From positions 1,156,362 to 1,220,361 of the forward strand of contig JACKMA010000002.1 of the NCBI GenBank assembly GCA_024235635.1: 64,000 nucleotides of DNA, read 5' to 3'. The translations under genes were made by a program, and so were the position numbers. The notes under the pieces were generated by a model. It had not been told where the DNA came from. It saw only the letters and a list, made by a program, of their open reading frames with translations, and did no database searches. The stretch is from Zoogloeaceae bacterium (GTDB taxonomy: Bacteria > Pseudomonadota > Gammaproteobacteria > Burkholderiales > Rhodocyclaceae). Of this stretch, positions 21,122-29,780 are shown piece after piece. Every line of letters starts with the position of its first letter. The first letter of the stretch is position 1.

Positions 21122-23268
21122 GCGGCACCGTTCGGATCGAAGTGACCGAGCAGCAGCTGCCGAAGTTGTCGCCAAGCTTGCGAGGCAATGCTGGCAGGAC
21201 TGTGTTCGAAGCGCACCGCTGCCCGGCCGCCGGAGAATGCACTGACATCAACAGGCAGGCGCAGGTCAACCCAGACCACCGCCTGCAAGGTCGCCAGCCC
21301 GTCTGCGTCGGCCGGATCGACCACCATGTCGCCACCGGCCGCATTGCCGAGAGCCGCCGAAGGCAGCCGCATGCCGGCAGCCGGTACCTGGCCGAGCAAT
21401 TCGGCCGTCACTGCGCTTCCGGGGGCGTCGGCGAGACGGACCTCGACGCCCTCGAGGTCTTCGAGCAGCGTGGCCTCGGCATTCGGCAGTGCGACCCGTA
21501 CGCGGCTCGGCTGGCCGTCGAAAACCATGCCGAAGACCTCGCCGCGCGGCAGGAATCGCCCAGGCAGATCCGCCTGCTGCGGGATCACCAGGCGGCCAGT
21601 GCGTGCTGCGCGTACGGTCAGCGCCGCGATCTGTTCGTCGATGCGGGTCGCTTCGTGGCGAGATGCACGCATGCGCTGGTCGGTGATCGCAGCACGTGCG
21701 GGATCGGCACGAAGCTGGCGGAACCACTCGATCTCGAGCCCCTCGATCTCGCGCGCCAGTTCCTCGCGCCGCGTCAGCAATTGGTCGTTGCGAAGTCGGG
21801 CGACGACGTCGCCAGCCTGGACGCGATCGCCGTCGCGGCGCGACAAGGGTTCGATGAACCCCTCGACGTCCGCCCTCAGGCGGGCATCGTCCGGCAGCCA
21901 GACGATGCCCTGGGCTACCGTGACATCGGGAACGGGCACCGCGAACAGACCGACCGGCAGCACCACCGCCAAGACGACGGCCAACAGCCGCGCCCGCATC
22001 CGGTTTGCTTCGGGCAGACGATCGTCGAGCAAGGCCTTGAACAGGTCGACCGTGGGCTTCGCCAGCAAGGTCCAGCCGAACCACGCGGCCGCAACATAGG
22101 CGAAGAGCGGCGTGCGATTGCCGAGCCACAGGACGATGCCCGTGCACAGCCCCAGCCGGTACAGCCACGACAGCGGTTGATAGGCGAACAACCAGGCCGA
22201 CTCCCCCCGCGCCGGAAACAGCGCGTCGGCCGGGTCGAGTCCCAGCAGGCGTCGGCGCAGGCCTTGCTGCCACCAGCGCCGAGACCGCGGCGCCAGGTTC
22301 GGAAGATCGAAGAGGTCGACCAGCACATAGTAGCCGTCGAATCTCAGCAGCGGGTTGCCGTTGACCAGTAGCGTCGACACCGCTGCCACCAGCATCACGA
22401 CCATTGCCGCATCGCGCACGACGCCCGCTTCCACCATGCTCCACACGAGCAATGCCACGGCTGCCAGCGCAAGTTCGGCGAGGATGCCGGCAGCAGATAC
22501 CACCAGCCGCTGATGGCCGCGACGGAATCCGTTGGCGGCGGAAACATCGACCCAGGGCACCGGCATCAGCACCAGCAGCGACACGCCCCATTCCCTGGCC
22601 TCGCCGCCCCAGCGCCGCACCGCCAGACCGTGGGCCAGTTCGTGGATCAGCTTGACCGGCGGATAGATCAGCCAGGTCAGCCAAAGCAGGCGCGTGCCGC
22701 GCGACAGCTCGCTGGCATGAGCAGCGAGTGGATCGATCTGGAGTACAGCCGCAACTGCGGCCAATGCCAAGGCAGCACACCACAGCCACAGCCCGGCGGC
22801 ACCGAAGAGCAGGCGGCCGAGCGGCGCGAGCCGTCGCAGCAGAGCCGACGGGTCGCCCAGGCGCACGCGGAAGAACAGGGGATTCAGCTCACCGATGCGC
22901 TGGCGGCGCTCACGCTTGCGACGGCGCTCGAACACACTGCCGACGTCGGGCCGTCGATCGAAGCTCAGCAGGCCGCTTTCCTGCAGGCGCATCATCAGGC
23001 GCAGCAGACCGTCCTGGGCCGGTAGCGACTCGCCGGCTTCGCCGGCCAGAAAGTCCCATACACCCTGGGCCGTTCGCTGACCGTCGCAGCGTCCGATGAA
23101 GGCATAGGCGTCTGCGCCGATGCGCACCACCCGTTCGCTGGCGTCGTCGATCAGCAGATACCAGTCGTCACCGCGATAGCGTTGACGCTGGACACGGATG
23201 TTGGCGCGCAAGCGCGGCTTGAGCGCGGCGACGCGATACCACATCGGGCTGAACAGCGTCTCCGACAC
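21109..23268 (-). CDS. PqqD-like domain + M50 (site-2) metalloprotease + HlyD adaptor fusion
   Basis: 719 residues from GTG 23268, three bases after the previous stop. Residues about 25-105 look like a PqqD-type winged helix (VRIGADAYAFIGRCDGQ, then LMMRLQESGLL). A multi-pass membrane region follows, with the zinc-protease motif HELAH (209-213) in IYPPVKLIHELAHGLAVRRW and the second site-2-protease motif NGNPLLRFDGYY (about 303-313), which should supply the Asp ligand. After several further membrane helices comes a HlyD-like barrel-sandwich and hairpin (about 455-620; VEGFIEPLSRRDGDRVQAGD). The architecture matches the 'putative peptide zinc metalloprotease' (YydH-type) HlyD/M50 proteins. Both catalytic motifs are intact, so proteolysis of a membrane-embedded substrate is plausible; the giant protein or its signal is the obvious candidate, by inference only. 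Confidence 0.85.
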   Translation of the reverse strand: MSETLFSPMWYRVAALKPRLRANIRVQRQRYRGDDWYLLIDDASERVVRIGADAYAFIGRCDGQRTAQGVWDFLAGEAGESLPAQDGLLRLMMRLQESGLLSFDRRPDVGSVFERRRKRERRQRIGELNPLFFRVRLGDPSALLRRLAPLGRLLFGAAGLWLWCAALALAAVAAVLQIDPLAAHASELSRGTRLLWLTWLIYPPVKLIHELAHGLAVRRWGGEAREWGVSLLVLMPVPWVDVSAANGFRRGHQRLVVSAAGILAELALAAVALLVWSMVEAGVVRDAAMVVMLVAAVSTLLVNGNPLLRFDGYYVLVDLFDLPNLAPRSRRWWQQGLRRRLLGLDPADALFPARGESAWLFAYQPLSWLYRLGLCTGIVLWLGNRTPLFAYVAAAWFGWTLLAKPTVDLFKALLDDRLPEANRMRARLLAVVLAVVLPVGLFAVPVPDVTVAQGIVWLPDDARLRADVEGFIEPLSRRDGDRVQAGDVVARLRNDQLLTRREELAREIEGLEIEWFRQLRADPARAAITDQRMRASRHEATRIDEQIAALTVRAARTGRLVIPQQADLPGRFLPRGEVFGMVFDGQPSRVRVALPNAEATLLEDLEGVEVRLADAPGSAVTAELLGQVPAAGMRLPSAALGNAAGGDMVVDPADADGLATLQAVVWVDLRLPVDVSAFSGGRAAVRFEHSPASIASQAWRQLRQLLLGHFDPNGAAWIR

Positions 23269-23271
23269 GGC

Positions 23272-24708
23272 TCAGGCCCCCCAGCGCCACCACAGCATGC
23301 CGAGCCGGTCCGCGAGCCATCGCCATCCAGCCACGAGCACCGGTTCGCGGCCCACCGCGACCCGCGCGATGCCTTGCAGGCCGGGGCGCAGGCCGTTGGC
23401 GTCTGCCACCAGCTCGGCTTCGACACGAAAGACGTTGCTGCCCTCGGAGATCGTAGCCATCGGCGTCAGACGCTCGATGCGCAGCGGATGCCTGCGGTCG
23501 GGATCTGCGCTCAGCACCATGGTCGCAGCCTGCCCGACCACGACGCGACCGACATCGCGCTCATCGACCTCGAGCACGACGCGATAGCCGCCGGCCGGCG
23601 CGATCGTCAGCAGCACCTCGCCGCGGCTGACCGGCGCGCCCTGCAACTGGCCGATGTCGCCGGCGATCACGACGCCATCCATGCCGGCGACGATGCGGGT
23701 ACGGTCCAGCATCCGCCGCGCCAGGCCCAGTCTGGCCCGTGCCTCTTCGGCACGCGACATGCTCACCATCATTTCGCTGCGTTCCGAGCGCGCCAGCGAA
23801 GCCATGTAGGCGCTTTCGTGCTGGGCGAGCTCGCTCTCCCAGCGCTGGGCCTCGAGGCGAAGATCCTGGGCGGCCAGTTCGATCACCACCTGATCCGCCC
23901 TGACCTCGTCGCCGGGACGAACCCGAACAGTTTCGATGAAGCCTTCGATCGGCGCCACGACCGCGCGTTCGATCGAACCCTCGAGCCGGCTGTGCGCGCT
24001 GACATGCTGCTCGACCGGCACCAGGACGCCGGCCAGCAACAATCCCGACGCCAACGCCACGAGCCAGCGCACGCCCTTGCCGTCCTCACTCGCAAGGTGC
24101 TTGTCTGCGTGTGCGGCGGAGTCGCGCAAGCGCTGCCACCAACTGCGCTCCTGCAGGCGCGTCAGCCAAAGCACCGGACCGATCAGGTCGACGAGGTTCT
24201 CCATCGGGCGCGTCGTGAGCGGGGTGATCGACGATGCCTCGCTCCATTCGCAGCACACGGCGCCGACACGATCGCCGCGCACCCGCAGCGGGACGGTCTG
24301 GACGACGCCGCCCAAGTGACTGCGGAGCCGGCGATGAGCGGTCAGGATGCTCGGCCGTGCCTGTGGCGATTCCGGCAGCTGCAGTCCGCACCCCTGCTGA
24401 ACGGCTTCGTCCATGGCATCGGCGATGTCTCCGCCGACGACGCCGGCGAACTCGGTCTCGCCGCCGTGGGACACCGCGACCACGCGAATCAGACCGTTCT
24501 CCATCACGCCGAGTGAGACCCGATCACAGCCCAGAGACAGCGCCACTTCGGTGACGAAGGCCATCGCCGCGGGCTGGAAGCGCTCGTGCGCCAGCGCGGC
24601 TGCCTGCGCCTTCAGGGCCAGCGCAGCGAAATCCGGCGCCGCGCCGTCGGCGCGCGGCGAGGCCTGCCCTGCCGGCGATTTCGGTCGGGTAGCAATGGCG
24701 AGGTCCAA
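23272..24708 (-). CDS. GAF domain-HlyD family secretion adaptor fusion
   Basis: About 478 residues from a proposed TTG at 24708 (MDLAIATRPKS...), preceded at good spacing by GAGAAG. The frame stays open upstream to 24978, but that stretch is low-complexity and lacks domain sequence. Residues about 30-180 read as a GAF-type sensor fold (FVTEVALSLGCDRVSLGVME, then VPLRVRGDRVGAVCCEWSE). A single membrane helix follows (about 212-231, WLVALASGLLLAGVLVPV), then a HlyD barrel-sandwich (VAPIEGFIETVRVRPGDEVRAD), a helical hairpin and a beta-barrel. The predicted topology is cytoplasmic GAF and periplasmic adaptor. It is the first gene of the run leading to the giant protein. A GAF domain on a membrane-fusion protein suggests gating by a small molecule or by a cytoplasmic partner; the ligand is unknown. 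Confidence 0.8.
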   Translation of the reverse strand: MDLAIATRPKSPAGQASPRADGAAPDFAALALKAQAAALAHERFQPAAMAFVTEVALSLGCDRVSLGVMENGLIRVVAVSHGGETEFAGVVGGDIADAMDEAVQQGCGLQLPESPQARPSILTAHRRLRSHLGGVVQTVPLRVRGDRVGAVCCEWSEASSITPLTTRPMENLVDLIGPVLWLTRLQERSWWQRLRDSAAHADKHLASEDGKGVRWLVALASGLLLAGVLVPVEQHVSAHSRLEGSIERAVVAPIEGFIETVRVRPGDEVRADQVVIELAAQDLRLEAQRWESELAQHESAYMASLARSERSEMMVSMSRAEEARARLGLARRMLDRTRIVAGMDGVVIAGDIGQLQGAPVSRGEVLLTIAPAGGYRVVLEVDERDVGRVVVGQAATMVLSADPDRRHPLRIERLTPMATISEGSNVFRVEAELVADANGLRPGLQGIARVAVGREPVLVAGWRWLADRLGMLWWRWGA

Positions 24709-24972
24709 GGGGAGCTTCTCTCGATCAGCTGAATTCAAGCGATGCCTGATGAACGGCCGGCGCTCAGATGACTTGAGCCCCTGCCCGACGGCGCCCGCGA
24801 ATTGCCGCACGGCGCCATGCCTTTTGACAGATCGGGCGCGACCGCGACCAAGCCTGCGGTGGTCGGAAAGACGACAAGAACGCGTCGGAATCGCGCCAAC
24901 GAGCGACCGGACCACGTCCCGGACGGCGCCGCCGTTACCGCCGGCACAGGCCGGACGGCCCGCGCCGACAGC

Positions 24973-24988
24973 TGGCACCCGGATTGCT
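24973..24988 (+). promoter_or_regulatory. sigma-54 (-24/-12) promoter of nifV
   Basis: TGGCAC-N5-TTGCT, with the invariant GG (24974-24975) and GC (24986-24987) separated by exactly 10 bases, matches the RpoN consensus closely. It lies 35 bases before the proposed nifV start, leaving room for a start point near 24999 and a GGAG ribosome site at 25011. No TGT-N10-ACA NifA site is visible in 24781-24970 (no TGT at all there), so the activator is not identified. The rest of the intergenic stretch 24709-25022 shows no other clear signal. Confidence 0.8.
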
Positions 24989-25022
24989 TAGCCTGGCAGT
25001 GACCGGTTTCGGAGAACGGCAG

Positions 25023-26213
25023 GTGCAATCGGTAATCGTCAACGACACCACGCTGCGCGACGGCGAGCAGACCGCCGGCGTCGCCTTTTCGGCCGAAGAG
25101 AAGATCGCCATCGCCAGGGCGCTGGCGGCGGCCGGCGTGCAGGAAATGGAAATCGGCATTCCGGCGATGGGGCCGCTCGAGCAGGAGGTGATCCGTGCCA
25201 TCGTCGCCGAGCGGCTGCCGGCCACGACAATGGTCTGGGGTCGTCTGTGCACCGACGACATCGCCGCAGCGGACGGCTGCGGTGTCGATCTGCTGAACCT
25301 TTCGATCCCGTCGTCCGACCGCCAGATCCGCAGCAAGCTGGGCAAGGACCGTGGTTGGGTGCTCGCCACCATCGACCGCTTGCTGCCACTCGCTCGCGAA
25401 TCCTCGGCGGATGTCTGCCTCGGCTGCGAGGACGCTTCGCGGGCCGAGCCCGATATGCTGTTCCGGATGATCGAACGCGCCGAACATGCGGGGGCGCGTC
25501 GCGTGCGGATCGCCGACACAGTCGGCACGCTCGATCCGTTCGCGACGCACCGCCTGATCGCCGCCTGTCGTGCTCGCAGTGATCTGGAGATCGAGATCCA
25601 CGCCCACGACGACCTCGGCCTCGCGACCGCCAACACGCTGGCCGCGGTGCTCGCCGGCGCCACCCACATCAACACCACCATCAACGGGCTCGGCGAACGT
25701 GCCGGCAACGCACCGCTGGAGGAAGTGGTCGTCGCATTGCGCCAGCTCCACGCCATCGACGCCGGCGTCTCGTTCAAGGCGCTGGGCGAACTGTCGCAGC
25801 TCGTCAGCGAGGCGTCCGGTCGGCCGATCGCCGCCAACAAGAGCATCGTCGGCAGCGGCGTATTCACCCACGAGGCCGGCATCCACGTGGACGGACTCGG
25901 CAAGAACCCGCAAAACTATCAGGCACTGGATCCCGCCCTGCTCGGACGCCAGCACCTGATCGTCCTCGGCAAGCACTCCGGCACCGCTGCCGTGCGCCGT
26001 GCGTTCAGCGAGATCGGGATCGAACTGGATACGATTCAGGTCGCCCGCTTGCTGGCCGGCATTCGCAGCTTTGCGGTTACAGCCAAGCGTTCCCCTGACG
26101 CGGGCGACCTCGACCGGCTGTATCGCCGCCTGTACTCCGATCCGCTTGCCGGCACCGCCGCGGCGGACCCGCTCGACGGCACGCCGCTGCCCCCATCGCT
26201 CATCCCCGCCTAA
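25023..26213 (+). CDS. nifV: homocitrate synthase (NifV-type)
   Basis: 396 residues from GTG 25023, chosen because GGAG lies 8 bases upstream and because longer in-frame starts fall on or before the sigma-54 -12 element. The protein opens with VIVNDTTLRDGEQTAGVAFS, the metal- and acetyl-CoA-binding start of the HMGL-like TIM barrel, and carries HAHDDLGLATANTLAA and the NGLGERAGNAPLEE signature of the homocitrate/isopropylmalate synthase family. Length and the absence of a long regulatory domain fit NifV rather than LeuA. NifV condenses acetyl-CoA with 2-oxoglutarate to homocitrate, the organic ligand of nitrogenase FeMo cofactor. A sigma-54 promoter supports a nitrogen-fixation role. No other nif genes are in the window, and it stands divergent from the giant-protein operon. 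Confidence 0.88.
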   Translation: MQSVIVNDTTLRDGEQTAGVAFSAEEKIAIARALAAAGVQEMEIGIPAMGPLEQEVIRAIVAERLPATTMVWGRLCTDDIAAADGCGVDLLNLSIPSSDRQIRSKLGKDRGWVLATIDRLLPLARESSADVCLGCEDASRAEPDMLFRMIERAEHAGARRVRIADTVGTLDPFATHRLIAACRARSDLEIEIHAHDDLGLATANTLAAVLAGATHINTTINGLGERAGNAPLEEVVVALRQLHAIDAGVSFKALGELSQLVSEASGRPIAANKSIVGSGVFTHEAGIHVDGLGKNPQNYQALDPALLGRQHLIVLGKHSGTAAVRRAFSEIGIELDTIQVARLLAGIRSFAVTAKRSPDAGDLDRLYRRLYSDPLAGTAAADPLDGTPLPPSLIPA

Positions 26214-26311
26214 AGCCATCGGCGGCACGCCACGGGCAGTGGCCGAGGCGCTGGCGGTCCACCACCCGCGGATCGCGTACCGGCGGCACAGGCGAACGAC
26301 GTCATGCGCTC

Positions 26312-26334
26312 AAAAAAAAACGGCCCGAAGGCCG
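26312..26334 (-). terminator. Rho-independent terminator after tRNA-Ser
   Basis: On the minus strand, stem CGGCC-TTCG-GGCCG with a UUCG tetraloop is followed by nine T residues. It lies about 20 bases beyond the tRNA CCA end. The remainder of 26214-26353 shows nothing else. Confidence 0.85.
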
Positions 26335-26351
26335 CTATTTTCTTTTCTACG

Positions 26352-26443
<92 letters not shown>

Positions 26444-26586
26444 TCTTCGGCTCGAAAACCGAAGCCGCGCATTATACAGTCGTCTCGGGGCTTGTATACC
26501 CTGACCGCGGCATTGCAGCTCGGCGACCGCCTCGTCGTCGGACGCCGGGCCTCTGTCAACGTGCCTTTCACACGATGCGGCGGGGC

Positions 26587-26955
26587 TCAGGCCGCGTCTT
26601 TCTTCTGCAGACGCGGCAGCAGTTCGTCGTACGCCCTGACCGCCTCGGCGGCGTACATCAGGGTCGGACCACCACCCATGTAGGTACACACCGCCAGGGT
26701 CTCCATCAATTGCGCCCGCGTGACGCCGAGCCGGATCAGTGCCTTGACGTGAAAACCGATACAAGCATCGCAGCGGGACGATACGCCGATTGCCAGCGCG
26801 ATCAGTTCCTTGTGCAGGGCCGAGAGGCTGCCGGCCTTCATCGATGCCTTGGCAAGGCCACCGAAGGCCTGCATGGTGTCCGGGACCTCGCGGCGCATCT
26901 CATCGAGCGCGGCCGCGACGTCGGACGTGATTTGGACAAATGACTTGCCTTCCAT
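26587..26955 (-). CDS. AhpD-like / carboxymuconolactone decarboxylase family protein
   Basis: 122 residues with an AGGAGG ribosome site directly before ATG 26955. It contains the CMD/AhpD core with the redox CxxC and following His (SSRCDACIGFHVKALIRLG) and the helix LMETLAVCTYMGGG. Proteins of this family act as alkylhydroperoxidase-type thiol reductants or small lyases; the CxxC-xxxH arrangement favours the peroxidase-like group. It is monocistronic, between tRNA-Ser and the divergent mltF. The physiological substrate cannot be told from the sequence. Confidence 0.85.
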   Translation of the reverse strand: MEGKSFVQITSDVAAALDEMRREVPDTMQAFGGLAKASMKAGSLSALHKELIALAIGVSSRCDACIGFHVKALIRLGVTRAQLMETLAVCTYMGGGPTLMYAAEAVRAYDELLPRLQKKDAA

Positions 26956-26978
26956 TGCGCCTCCTGCGCCTGCCAGTT

Positions 26979-26996
26979 AATTAGTAATCTCTAATT
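26979..26996. promoter_or_regulatory. AT-rich dyad between AhpD-like gene and mltF
   Basis: AATTAG-TAATCT-CTAATT is a perfect 6-6-6 inverted repeat, unusually AT-rich for this sequence, 24-41 bases upstream of the AhpD-like start. It could be a repressor or redox-regulator site overlapping that promoter. Confidence 0.45.
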
Positions 26997-27066
26997 TACC
27001 ATATTTTGGTGACAGCGTCCGCCCCGTGGGGTATCAATTCGTTCCCGGTCGCTTCGAAGGACCCCT

Positions 27067-28533
27067 GTGCGTCGTCGCGCCCCCGCTTCCTGCCACTTCT
27101 CGATCCGCCACGCCGCCGCGGCGATGCTCCTGCCATGGCTGCTGGCGGCATGCGAGCCGGCGCCGCCTGCGCGTCTGATGAATCATCAGACGCTGGGCGA
27201 GTTGCGTGTCGCCACACGGCAGGATGCGAATTCCTATCGCACCGGCCCGGACGGCACCCCGGAAGGCTTCGAACACGACCTGCTGGTGGCGCTCGGCGAG
27301 CAGCTCGGCGTCAAGGTCCGCTTCGAGATCATGCCGACTTCGGCAGCAGCGCTCTCGGCGGTCGAACGCGGCAACGTCCATCTGGCTGCCGCCGGCCTGA
27401 TCCGCAACGATGCGAAGCCCGTGCACTGGTCGTCCCCGCTGCGCATCGTCGATTACGTGTTGGTCGGCACCGTCGACGCCAATCGCGTGTCTGACGAGAC
27501 GGATCTGGTTGGGTTCCGCGTCGGCGTGCGCAGGGGTTCCGTTCCAGCCCACGAACTCGAAGGCATGAAGCGGCGCGTGCCCGGTCTTCGCATCGCCTTC
27601 GCACGGATCGGCGGAGAAACAGAATTGCTGGAACGAGTGGCCGATGGGGAACTCGATTTTGCGGCTGCGGACCGGCAGACCTACCAGATGCTGAACCGCT
27701 ACCATCCGGATCTTCAGATTGCCATGCCGCTCGACCTCAGGGCCGAGATGGCATGGGCACTGAATCGCGACGGCGGCGACGAACTGGCCACGGCAATCGA
27801 GGCGTTCCTGGCCGAAGCCCGCGCCAGCGGCCTGCTCGAGCGCATCACCGAGCGCTATTTCGGTCACGTCCAACGTCTCGACGAGCAGCGCATCTCGGCA
27901 TTTCTCGCACGTATTCAGACGCGCCTGCCGAAATTTCGGCCACTGTTCATCGAAGCCGCCCACCGCTACGGACTCGACTGGCGCCTGCTGGCCGCGGTGG
28001 CCTACCAGGAATCCCAGTGGGACCCGACCGCGACTTCGTACACCGGCGTGCGCGGCATGATGATGCTGACCAACGAGACGGCCAACCGCATGGGCGTCAA
28101 GAACCGGCTGGATGCCAGCCAGAGCATCATCGGCGGTGCGCGCTATCTGGCGATGCTGCGGGACCAGTTGCCGCCCGAGGTCGAGGAACCGGACCGAAGC
28201 TGGATGGCGGTGGCCGCCTACAACGTGGGCATGGGCCACCTGCGCGGCGCCGGCGCGATCGCGCGCAGCCTGTCGAAGGACGACACCAGCTGGAAAGACA
28301 TGAAGAACGTCCTTCCGCTGATCGCGCAGCCGGCCTACGCCGCCAGGCTGGCCGCCGGCCGCGGCCGAGGCGGCGAAGCCGTGATCATGGCCGAATCAGT
28401 GCGCAACTACTTCGAAATCCTGGCGCGCTTCGAATCGCCGGCGCCCCTTGTTTCAGAAAGCACCCCCGCCGACGCCGGCACCGCCGGCAGCCTGCTGCGT
28501 CAGGGCGTCAGTACTTCAACGCCCCCAATGTAG
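27067..28533 (+). CDS. mltF: membrane-bound lytic murein transglycosylase F
   Basis: 488 residues from GTG 27067. The N-terminus has a lipoprotein signal ending in LLAACEP (lipobox LAAC, Cys about 30), placing the protein at the outer membrane. Residues about 45-270 form a solute-binding-protein type 3 fold (LGELRVATRQDANSY, then EGFEHDLLVALGEQLG). The C-terminal SLT domain has the catalytic glutamate in AVAYQESQWDPTATS and the later MAVAAYNVGMGHLRGA motif. This is the MltF layout; the enzyme cleaves peptidoglycan glycan strands to anhydromuropeptides. Its 3' end overlaps the convergent serS by 34 bases. Confidence 0.93.
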   Translation: MRRRAPASCHFSIRHAAAAMLLPWLLAACEPAPPARLMNHQTLGELRVATRQDANSYRTGPDGTPEGFEHDLLVALGEQLGVKVRFEIMPTSAAALSAVERGNVHLAAAGLIRNDAKPVHWSSPLRIVDYVLVGTVDANRVSDETDLVGFRVGVRRGSVPAHELEGMKRRVPGLRIAFARIGGETELLERVADGELDFAAADRQTYQMLNRYHPDLQIAMPLDLRAEMAWALNRDGGDELATAIEAFLAEARASGLLERITERYFGHVQRLDEQRISAFLARIQTRLPKFRPLFIEAAHRYGLDWRLLAAVAYQESQWDPTATSYTGVRGMMMLTNETANRMGVKNRLDASQSIIGGARYLAMLRDQLPPEVEEPDRSWMAVAAYNVGMGHLRGAGAIARSLSKDDTSWKDMKNVLPLIAQPAYAARLAAGRGRGGEAVIMAESVRNYFEILARFESPAPLVSESTPADAGTAGSLLRQGVSTSTPPM

Positions 28534-29780
28534 GCACGCAGGGCTTCCGGCACGATGACCGAGCCGTCGGCCTGCTGGTAGTTCTCAAGTACCGCAACGA
28601 GCGTGCGTCCGACGGCCAGGCCGGATCCGTTCAGCGTGTGGACATAGTCATTCTTGCCATCGGCGTTCTTGAATCGCGCCTGCATCCTGCGCGCCTGGAA
28701 GGCGCCGGTGTTCGAGCACGAGGAGATTTCGCGATAGGCGTTCTGGGCGGGCAGCCAGACCTCGAGATCGTAGGTCTTGGCCGCCGAGAACCCCATGTCT
28801 CCGGTACAAAGCACGATCTTGCGATACGGCAACTCGAGCCGGCGCAGGATCGCTTCGGCGTGGGAGGTCAGTTCCTCGAGCGCATCCCAGGAGCTGTCCG
28901 GCGTCTCGATGCGCACCAGCTCGACCTTCTCGAACTGGTGCTGGCGGATCATGCCGCGCGTGTCGCGACCGTACGAGCCGGCCTCCGAGCGAAAGCATGG
29001 CGTATGGCAGACGAATTTCATCGGCACCGCGTCGGCCGCTTGCAGCGCATCCCTGACGACGTTGGTGACCGGCACCTCGGCGGTCGGAATCAGATAGAAA
29101 TGACCGCCGTCGGCCTTCGGCACGCGGAACAGATCCTCCTCGAATTTCGGTAGCTGGCCGGTGCCGAACATGCTTGCCGGATTGACCAGATAAGGGACGC
29201 TGATCTCGGTGTAACCGTGCTCGCGGGTATGCAAATCGAGCATGAACTGGGCAAGCGCTCGATGCAGCCGTGCCACCCCGCCGCGCATGACCGCGAAGCG
29301 ACTGCCCGCCACCTTGGCCGCGGTTTCGAAATCCAGTCCCCCGAGTGAGGCGCCAATGTCCACATGGTCGCGAACCGCGAACGTGAACTGGCGCGGTGTT
29401 CCCCAGCGGGACACTTCCACGTTGTCCTCCTCCGAGCGCCCGACCGGGACGGTCTCGTGGGGCAGGTTGGGCAGCGACGATACGAAGTCGGCAATCCGCG
29501 CCAGCAGTTCGGCGAGCTGTTGTTCATTTTGTTTCAGTTCCTCTCCGATGCCGCCGACCTCCGCCATCACGGCCGAAGCGTCCTCGCCCCGGCCCTTGAG
29601 CGCGCCGATCTGCTTGGACAGTGCGTTGCGCCGCGCCTGGAGTTCCTGGGTCCTCGATTGAAGCCCCTTGCGGGCATCCTCGAGCGCGGCAAATGCGGCG
29701 GTATCCAGCTGCGTGCCGCGCGTGGCCAGGGTCGCGGCGGTCTCTTCGAGTTGTCCGCGGAGAAGCTGTATGTCGAGCAT
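28500..29780 (-). CDS. serS: seryl-tRNA synthetase
   Basis: 426 residues from ATG 29780 (MLDIQLLRGQLEETAA), close to the usual 425-430. An N-terminal antiparallel coiled-coil arm (about 27-105) binds the long arm of tRNA-Ser. The class II core follows with TAEVPVTNV, motif 2 CFRSEAGSYGRDTRGMIRQHQFEKVE and motif 3 near NGSGLAVGRTLVAVLENYQ. It charges tRNA-Ser with serine in the cytoplasm. An in-frame extension to 29984 has no family sequence and is rejected as the start. Confidence 0.97.
   Translation of the reverse strand: MLDIQLLRGQLEETAATLATRGTQLDTAAFAALEDARKGLQSRTQELQARRNALSKQIGALKGRGEDASAVMAEVGGIGEELKQNEQQLAELLARIADFVSSLPNLPHETVPVGRSEEDNVEVSRWGTPRQFTFAVRDHVDIGASLGGLDFETAAKVAGSRFAVMRGGVARLHRALAQFMLDLHTREHGYTEISVPYLVNPASMFGTGQLPKFEEDLFRVPKADGGHFYLIPTAEVPVTNVVRDALQAADAVPMKFVCHTPCFRSEAGSYGRDTRGMIRQHQFEKVELVRIETPDSSWDALEELTSHAEAILRRLELPYRKIVLCTGDMGFSAAKTYDLEVWLPAQNAYREISSCSNTGAFQARRMQARFKNADGKNDYVHTLNGSGLAVGRTLVAVLENYQQADGSVIVPEALRAYIGGVEVLTP

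Noticed and set aside
24709..24978. N-terminal extension of the GAF-HlyD protein
   Set aside because: Basic low-complexity sequence without domain content; a better TTG start with GAGAAG is at 24708.
24735..26228. 497-residue minus-strand frame opposite nifV
   Set aside because: Shadow frame; nifV on the other strand has clear family motifs, a ribosome site and a promoter.
27034..28239. 401-residue minus-strand frame opposite mltF
   Set aside because: Shadow of mltF, no family motifs.
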